DNA of 64,000 nucleotides from Struthio camelus (lineage: Eukaryota; Chordata; Aves; Struthioniformes; Struthionidae): assembly GCF_040807025.1 (NCBI RefSeq), contig NC_090964.1:7495214-7559213 (forward strand), in the 5' to 3' direction. Position numbers and translations under genes: made by a program. The notes beneath the pieces were generated by a model. The model saw only the letters and a list, made by a program, of their open reading frames with translations. It was not told the DNA's origin and searched no databases. Of this stretch, positions 22,801-64,000 are shown in pieces (the stretch's first letter is position 1; each line of letters opens with the position of its first letter).

Positions 22801-24020
22801 TTGACTTCCTCAATTCGCTGCCCGGCCTCGCGCCAGCGCCTCCCGGCCGGGCGGCCGCCTTGCCCCGAGCCCTCCTCCGCCGGGCGCCGCCGGCACCCGG
22901 CACCCTTCTCCGCCGGTGCTCTCCGAATTTCGGCACGGCACGGCGTGGGCGTTTCTGGCCGGCACGCCGCTCCTGCTTCACAGCCAGCGTCATGGCAATA
23001 TTTTGGGCTAGGTTGTAGGGAAAGGTGTAAAAAAGCCGAGCGGGCTCTGGGGAGCTGGGCAGAGCCGGGGGATTTGGGCCTGCTGCTCTTTGGGAAACGT
23101 CATTTGGCGTTTGGCCACCGTCCGGGGGCAGCAGGCCGCTTTTCACGTCCCCGCGGGGACGCGACTGCCCGGGGCCGTTCGCTGGGGAGCTGCGAGTCGG
23201 GGGCTGCTGACGCGGCTGCGAGACGGCGAGCGAGCGGACAGCTTTTGCCAATGCACAGCTATTTTCTGAGGCGAGAAATAGCTTTCTGCAGCCTTTTCGG
23301 GTTGCAGAACAAGCGCGCAAGCCCGGCACGTGCAGCAGGGTTTCCCCGCGCCGCTGCCCCGGCTGGGCGGGCGCAGGAGCCGCCGAGCATCCCGGCTCGC
23401 GGCGGTCTGCCCCGGAGCCCTTTCCGTGACGGGAACTCCTCCGAGCGCCTATCCTCGAAATAAAAATCATAACGTGTTTGCCGCGACCCCGTTGTACTCT
23501 TTTCTCGGCATCATGTGACTTTCGCTTCCTCTTTCTACCATCCAGACGTTTCCCCTTTTTCTTTCCTTTGGAATTTTTTTATTTCTCACCCTGGCGTGTT
23601 TTGCATTTTGAAGGGCTCAGCAGCTCCCCCGGCCCCGGCTTGCACCTCCGGGGTCCCCGCTCCGCTCGGAGGCAGCGGCGGGCCGGGCGCGGAGCGAGGC
23701 GCCTGCGCCCCGCGGGGCTGCCGGGGCAGCCCGGGAGCCGCTGCCCTAAATCCCTTGTCTTGCGCTTTCGGCAATTCTGGGTTTCCAGCGGCGCGGCTCC
23801 GAGGAAGGGCTCTCCCGCCCGCGGGGATGCCTGGCCCCCTGCGAAACGCTCTGCAGGACTTTGCTCCATCCGCCGTCCCAGGAGGGGCCTTGGAGAGCTC
23901 GGATGTCTCCGTGCAAGAGGAGAGTCCTGGTTTTCCGCAGGGTCTGGCCCAAGGCGTCGTGCACCTCCGAAACCCCCCGAGAGGGAAAGAAGCTCCCGTG
24001 AGCTTTGACAGCTCTGAATA
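19845..24020. other. Long CpG-rich block, no gene seen
   Basis: CpG-island-like over most of its length, with T/C and A tracts (20690-20735, 20790-20830), a 15-base G run (20951-20965), a tttg repeat (21506-21525) and a CLEAR/USF-type ccacgtgac at 22186-22194. No exon was recognised; the open frames overlap on both strands. Confidence 0.55.
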
Positions 24021-24510
24021 AAGCCCTATGTTTCCGGTTGTGTTATCCACCTTGGGCATTTTTGGAGGAGATGGGATGTCCTTAGGTGCTCCATAACCTT
24101 TGCATGAGCAGTTCCTTTTCTCCATTGAAGCACATTCTTAAAGCAACATTGGCGTTTTCAGTCTTCACTTACTTTAACTGTCTTACCTCTCTGTTCACTT
24201 GTTTAAATCGAGCATAAAGCTCAAACTGCTCTTTGAATATTTATGACTAGTTTTTATCTCATGCCATGCATACAAAACATACTTGATTTCTTTCCTAAAA
24301 GTTTTTTCAAGTGCAAAGTTTTAAAAACATGTGGCTTTTATTGCAGGCAGGAATGAATAACAGCATTCCTCCAGTAACCACATTAAATGGAACAGTAATA
24401 TTCATATGCGTAAGGGCAAAAGCTGCCTTGTTTCCTATTTGCAGTTGAACTCTGAAATTAATTAAGGACTAAAAGGATCTGACAGTCATTAGGATCTTTT
24501 AAAAAGGAGT
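24021..24510. other. AT-rich quiet island, candidate conserved element
   Basis: Low CpG and no coding signal. It contains gaatatttatgac, catgccatgcat, a RUNX motif AACCACA at 24376-24382 and attaattaagg. It is flanked by CpG-rich sequence on the left and by the E-box cluster on the right. Confidence 0.38.
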
Positions 24511-26879
24511 GGAAGTGGCAGATGGGACCCACGCTCCAAAAAAGCTCGGCCGCGCTATCAATAGCGCAGAGGATGTGAGCCCTGAGCACGCTCTCAACGG
24601 TTGCGTCGTTGCGGGGAGCGGTGGCTCGCGGCCCCCGGCCAGGAAGAATGGCACTTTTGTGACTTCTGAGCCGCGAGAGTCACGTCAGCGGCCCTCGTGC
24701 TCCTAAGTCACCTCGCCGCCGCTGGAAATCCCGTCCGAGGTGATTGTCCCTCTCCGCCGGCGCCGCACGTGCTGGCGTGCACGTGCACGTGCACGACGGA
24801 GCTGGCATCGTCCGCGGGACGGTTTCCAAGCTGGTCCTTCGCCCATTGATTTGTATTTGGGGCAGAGACTGCTTTTGTCCCCGCGCGGCCCTGTGTTTCT
24901 TGCCCCGAGCCCCATAGCTTCCTTCTCCTGGAAATAGGCACGTGAAAGCCCATTAGGACAGTGACACTCAGGGGTTAAAAATCGCCACCGTCGTGCACCC
25001 GATCGGACCCCGCATCTGTTGTGTGATTTATGAATGAATAGCACGCTCCCTCCCTGCGCGCTGCTCTTAGATCCCCATCCCTTAGCTGCAAAACAGATCC
25101 AGACACCCACACGGCCCTACTGAGCGCTGTGCTCCTGAGAGGTCGGAGCCCGAGCTTGCGATGAATTTTTAATAGAAAGCTTCCTATAAGGCTCTGCATT
25201 TGCTTCCTTGACGTGGAAGCAAGGGGCTCGGCTGCTAAATAGCAGCTCAAACGAATTAAAAACTACAGAGACGACTGTAGGGAAAGTAATCCCAGCGAGT
25301 AATGATTTAAAGAGCCGCTGACCTCCCTGAAATGTGAACAGTAGCTTTTAAGTATTTGAAGAGGCCCTTGCAAATCCTGGGTCTTATACTCTATTAACCT
25401 TTTCTGGAGCGCGTGGAGGGCGAAGGGGGGATATTCCCCACGTGCCGATGTTTCCTGGTGTGCTCAGGGGAGAGCTAGCAGCAAGGAAGGGGATTTGCTC
25501 CTCTTTTGCCATTTCCAGCACAGCTTGCAAGACAATTGTTCCTGAATTTGGCTCAAAAAAGCCTGGGCGAGAGGGTAGTCGGGGCAGGGGTGACTCACGT
25601 CGGGTATAGCTGGACCGGCTGCCGCGACCGGCGCTGGGGCTGCAGGGGACCTGCTGGGGGAGAGGGGCAAGAGCCCGTACCCGGCAGGGATGCGCAGGTT
25701 GTATTACTGGGACTCGGGGTATTTTGGGGAGGCATTTACATGTCACCCTGGGGACACTGAGATGATGCAATCAGGTGCCCTTTCGAACATGCTGCTAGAA
25801 AGGGACAGCACAGAAAGGGATTAGACAAATTCACGGCCGTGAGTGGGAACGGAAAGGATAAGGCAGGGATGCGCCTGCCGTCACGCCTGGACGCCGGGGG
25901 ATCGGAAGAGAACGGACCGCAGCAAGCGGCTGGGTTTGCGTCCTTTTCCTAGATCACATCTCCCCTGCCACCCTGAGCCGCAGCGAGCTGGGCTAGCCAA
26001 ACCCACATTTGCATTAAGCTTCATTGAAAGGTGAGGGTTTTCTAAGGAAATCCGTCCTTGGGGCCAGCCTCTGCCCACACTGGGGCCGTGCAAACCCAGG
26101 AGGAGAGACAACCCCGGCGCAGGGAGCTGCGGCCGCTCTAGCTGGGCACGGCCGGCCCCAGCCCACCTGCACAGCTGCCGGCGCGGCTGGGGGACGCTGG
26201 CTTCCCTAGGCAGACACCCAAAAGCCGGCTGAGGGTTTTGACGTGCGCCACAGCAGGTGCTGAGCTCAGGGCCCCCACCCGGCTGCCTGTAACTGGATCA
26301 TCTTTTCGCTCTGTGGTTTCTCTAAACAGGAAGAGAGAAGTGGCCACCTCTGCCGTGTGTCACGGCGGCGGCTGGGGCCGGCGGGGAGGAAGGGGCCGAG
26401 GCGGCATGGGTCGCTGGCCGGGCTCTGTGGGGATGGTGTGTTTTAGGAATAACCACTTTAAAAGACAGGTTCCCAGCAGGGCTTCAAAAAAAAAAAAAAA
26501 AGGCAGAGAATTTAAAGTAAGTAAAGGTGGAAATGAGTGCGGTGCTGGGGAGCAGAGAGGCAGCTCTGCCCTGCTCGGGGCCCTGCGACCTGTCGGGCCT
26601 GCGGTCCCCCGGCACGGGCGCTCTCTTTGCCCTGGGACACCGGTTCTGCCGGCGCCAACCCGCTCCAGGGACGGAGAGGGAGCAGGAGCGGCGCTTTTGC
26701 AACCAAACCTGCCACGGTAAAATCCCCTGGTGGCGGCACCTCCCCCTCGGAGATGCTGCCCGGGCCGGTGCGCCCCCCCCCCCCCCCGAGAGGAGCCTGC
26801 CGAGGGCGAGAGGGAGCCGCTCCCCGCCGTGCCCGGGGACCCGCCGAGCAGGCAGCGGGGGGGACAGCGGGCCGGGGCT
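24511..26879. other. Mixed upstream sequence, no gene seen
   Basis: It includes the E-box cluster (24766-24791), an AT-richer block at 25140-25380 and an A tract (26487-26502). CpG content rises steadily from 26.3 kb towards the NRF1-site island. Confidence 0.45.
24766..24791. promoter_or_regulatory. Triple CACGTG E-box cluster
   Basis: Three palindromic CACGTG sites occur at 24766-24771, 24780-24785 and 24786-24791, the last two abutting. Just upstream, at about 24680, is a CRE-like tcacgtca. CACGTG is the core site of bHLH-ZIP and bHLH-PAS factors (USF, MYC/MAX, TFE/MITF, CLOCK/BMAL1). The alternating purine-pyrimidine run could also be Z-DNA-prone. Confidence 0.4.
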
Positions 26880-27200
26880 GAGGACGAGGACGGGGGGGGG
26901 GGCAGATGACCGGGCCGCCCCGTCGCGCCCGCCCCGTCGCGGGGGCCGCAGCGCCGGAACGGAACCGCGGCGCCAACTAGCGGCCGCGCCGCCGCACTGC
27001 AGCGCCGCGCCCGCCGCCGGTGCGCACTGCGCAGGCGCACTGGCCCCCCCCGCCCCCCCCGTCCGGTCCTCCCCCGCCTCTCCCGGCCCGGGGAGCCCCG
27101 GGGGGGCGGCGGAGCCCGGTTCGGGGTGGACCCGCCGGGCCGGGCCGGGCCTCCCCGCCGGCAGCTCTGTCGGCGGTGCGAGGCGAAGCGTAGCCGGGGA
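26880..27200. promoter_or_regulatory. CpG-island core with perfect NRF1-type site
   Basis: This very CpG-dense block lies about 2.1 kb upstream of the MRIPV codon. It contains TGCGCAGGCGCA at 27028-27039, a match to the NRF1 palindromic consensus, preceded by a second half-site (gtgcgca) at 27020-27026. Such sites usually mark CpG-island promoters. No transcript can be assigned to it from sequence alone; it may be an auxiliary or antisense start for RUNX3. Confidence 0.4.
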
Positions 27201-28584
27201 AGCGCCTTGACTCCACTCCCGCTGCCAAAAGGGGGGCAAAAATAAAAATAAATCGCGCTGCTCCGGTGCCCGGCAAGCTTTCACCTAAAAAGGGAAGGAT
27301 TTCGGTGCGCCTCGAGTAAAATCGCAGCGGGGAGGCGGTGCGACGTGCGGGGCGCCGCCGCCGCCGCCCCGGCCGGCACCGGCAGCGGCTCCGCGGCCGG
27401 CGGCTCTGGGCGCCCGGGCGGCCCCGTCGCTAACGGGACACGGCAGCGAGGGAGCCCGCTGCTCCTCCTTCCCGTCTTCCGATTTTAATTTAATTTAATT
27501 GTTTGTTGTTGTTTTTTGGAGGAGCGCGGGTCTTCTGGGCTCCTTGCCCTGCGCTGCGGCCGGGGGACGCGGGAGCGCGGCCCGGGCTCGCCCCGCCAAG
27601 CGGAGCGGCTCGGGCAGGGAAATCTGTCACTAGTTTGCGGAGAGGTTTCGGGGGAAGGAGAATTTTGGTTTGGTTTGGTTTGGGTTTTTTTTTTTTAATT
27701 TTAAAGAAAGTTTTGTTTTACATAACGCAGCACACAACCCGACACGGAGCGGTAAGGTTTCGCGTCCGACGAGCTGCCCTCCGCCGCCTGCCCCGATACA
27801 GGCAAAACCTGCCGGCTTCGGGAAGAAATTTGTACGACTTCAGTGAAACTGTTAAAACCCCTCTAAACCGCTCAGTCCCCGACCGCGGAGCGGGGGGGAG
27901 GGAAATCGTCTCCTCCGCGAAATAAGGCGGCAGTTAGACTGCCCGCTGAGAACCAGCGCTTTCATTTCTGCTAGGTCGATAATATTTGGGCTGCAGCGAG
28001 GAAAAATACATTTCTTTTTAAGCCGTCGCCGCTTTCCTCGCTGCCGCCTGCCCCGCGGCGCATTTCGTTGCAGCCCTTTTGCGCGTCAGCGGAGAGACAA
28101 CGGCGCGGCGAGGCGGCACCGCGCGCAACCGCGCAGCACAGCTGCGCACGGGGCAACTCCGCGTTGTCCCTGCGGGACCGCTCGCTCCTGCGCGGATTTG
28201 CGCGCTCCCAGCGCCGGCCGGGGCAGCCGTCGCGGCCGGGCGCGCTCGGTGCCCTGCGGCCCGTTTGGGGTTTTTTTTTTTTTTTGGGGGGGGGGGGCCC
28301 GCAGCACCACCCGCCGCCTGAGCTCGCAGCCCCCGGCCGGGGACGCGGCTCCCCCGCCGGCTCTCCTTCCCTCCCCGTCGGCCATGCAAAGCCGGCTCGG
28401 GGGGACGGCGGGCACCGGGCGCGCCTTGCCGGGGCGGGGGGGGGGGGGGGGGAACTGCTTTATTCCGCTGCCGCTTCCCGCTGCGGCAGCTCCAGCCCCC
28501 AAAACGGCCCCATCGCCCCCCAAACCCCGCGGACACTGCGGCCGCCGCCACCCCCGCGGCCGTATTAAGCCACCGGGGCCCCGA
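27201..28584. other. CpG-rich sequence upstream of P2
   Basis: It contains taattt and ggttt repeats (27485-27500, 27667-27692), a T tract followed by a G run (28270-28297) and a 17-base G run (28436-28452). No open frame of recognised origin. Confidence 0.5.
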
Positions 28585-63834
<35,250 letters not shown>

Positions 63835-64000
63835 GAGGAACTCAACCAGGCCCCAATAGCTTTAACTTAATCAAACAGTCACCATAACATTACTCCTTTT
63901 GGCAGTGAATAGAGCAAAATGATGCCTAGGGATCAGATAAACCAAAGTCTCTCAAACCAAAAGCCATCAAGGATCCTTTGCATGCAAGCATGGGCAAGCA
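63835..64000 (+). other. RUNX3: Start of RUNX3 3' UTR, cut by the window end
   Basis: The sequence after the stop codon continues the last exon. It is moderately AT-rich and has no AATAAA signal before base 64000, so the polyadenylation site lies outside the window. Confidence 0.85.

Noticed and set aside
1-28584. Search for the RUNX3 distal (P1) first exon
   Set aside because: No sequence encoding the conserved P1 N-terminus with a fitting donor was found by eye; it is probably upstream of the window.

Overview
This window is vertebrate nuclear DNA carrying one recognisable protein-coding gene: RUNX3, the Runt-domain transcription factor, on the + strand. Five coding exons transcribed from the proximal (P2) promoter lie at 29269-29529, 30543-30699, 35955-36059, 50349-50513 and 63311-63834. 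All four introns have GT-AG boundaries, and the exons join into a 403-residue protein that starts MRIPV and ends VWRPY. The window stops 166 bases into the 3' UTR. I could not find the distal (P1) first exon; it probably lies upstream of base 1.

The host is probably a bird, less likely a crocodilian or turtle. The reasons are the very high GC and CpG content even inside introns, compact introns, many long G/C runs and minisatellites as on bird microchromosomes, degraded CR1/L3-type LINE sequence and an old hairpin element of a kind familiar in sauropsids, and no mammalian Alu, B1 or L1 sequence that I can recognise. This is inference; no species can be named from the sequence.

Layout. Bases 1-28.5 kb are upstream sequence, probably the P1-P2 intron. 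Long CpG-rich stretches alternate with short AT-rich, TAAT-rich islands that look like conserved non-coding elements, and six tandem arrays interrupt them: an 84-bp higher-order G-rich array, a 22-bp array, a CTG/GAT array, a 21-bp array, a 17-bp array and a 37-bp array. A CpG-island core with a perfect NRF1-type site sits near 27.03 kb. The P2 promoter (about 28.59-28.83 kb) has GC boxes, an inverted CCAAT box, a TATA-like element and a RUNX motif. The Runt-domain exons follow within 29.3-36.1 kb, with a 1-kb CpG-rich 53-bp minisatellite ending about 500 bases before the third coding exon. The 14.3-kb fourth intron holds a candidate ETS/AP-1/RUNX enhancer (about 42.9-43.14 kb) and an ancient hairpin element (about 44.4-44.6 kb). 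The 12.8-kb last intron holds a CR1/L3 remnant, a near-perfect 14-bp hairpin, a 1.5-kb 34/35-bp minisatellite, a CpG island and a TG microsatellite.

No second gene, tRNA, rRNA, CRISPR array or prokaryotic system is visible. Almost all long open frames are by-products of high GC or of tandem repeats. The most notable points are the density of unrelated tandem arrays around a single developmental regulator, the dual-use start/splice site of the MRIPV exon, and the regulatory clusters listed under findings.
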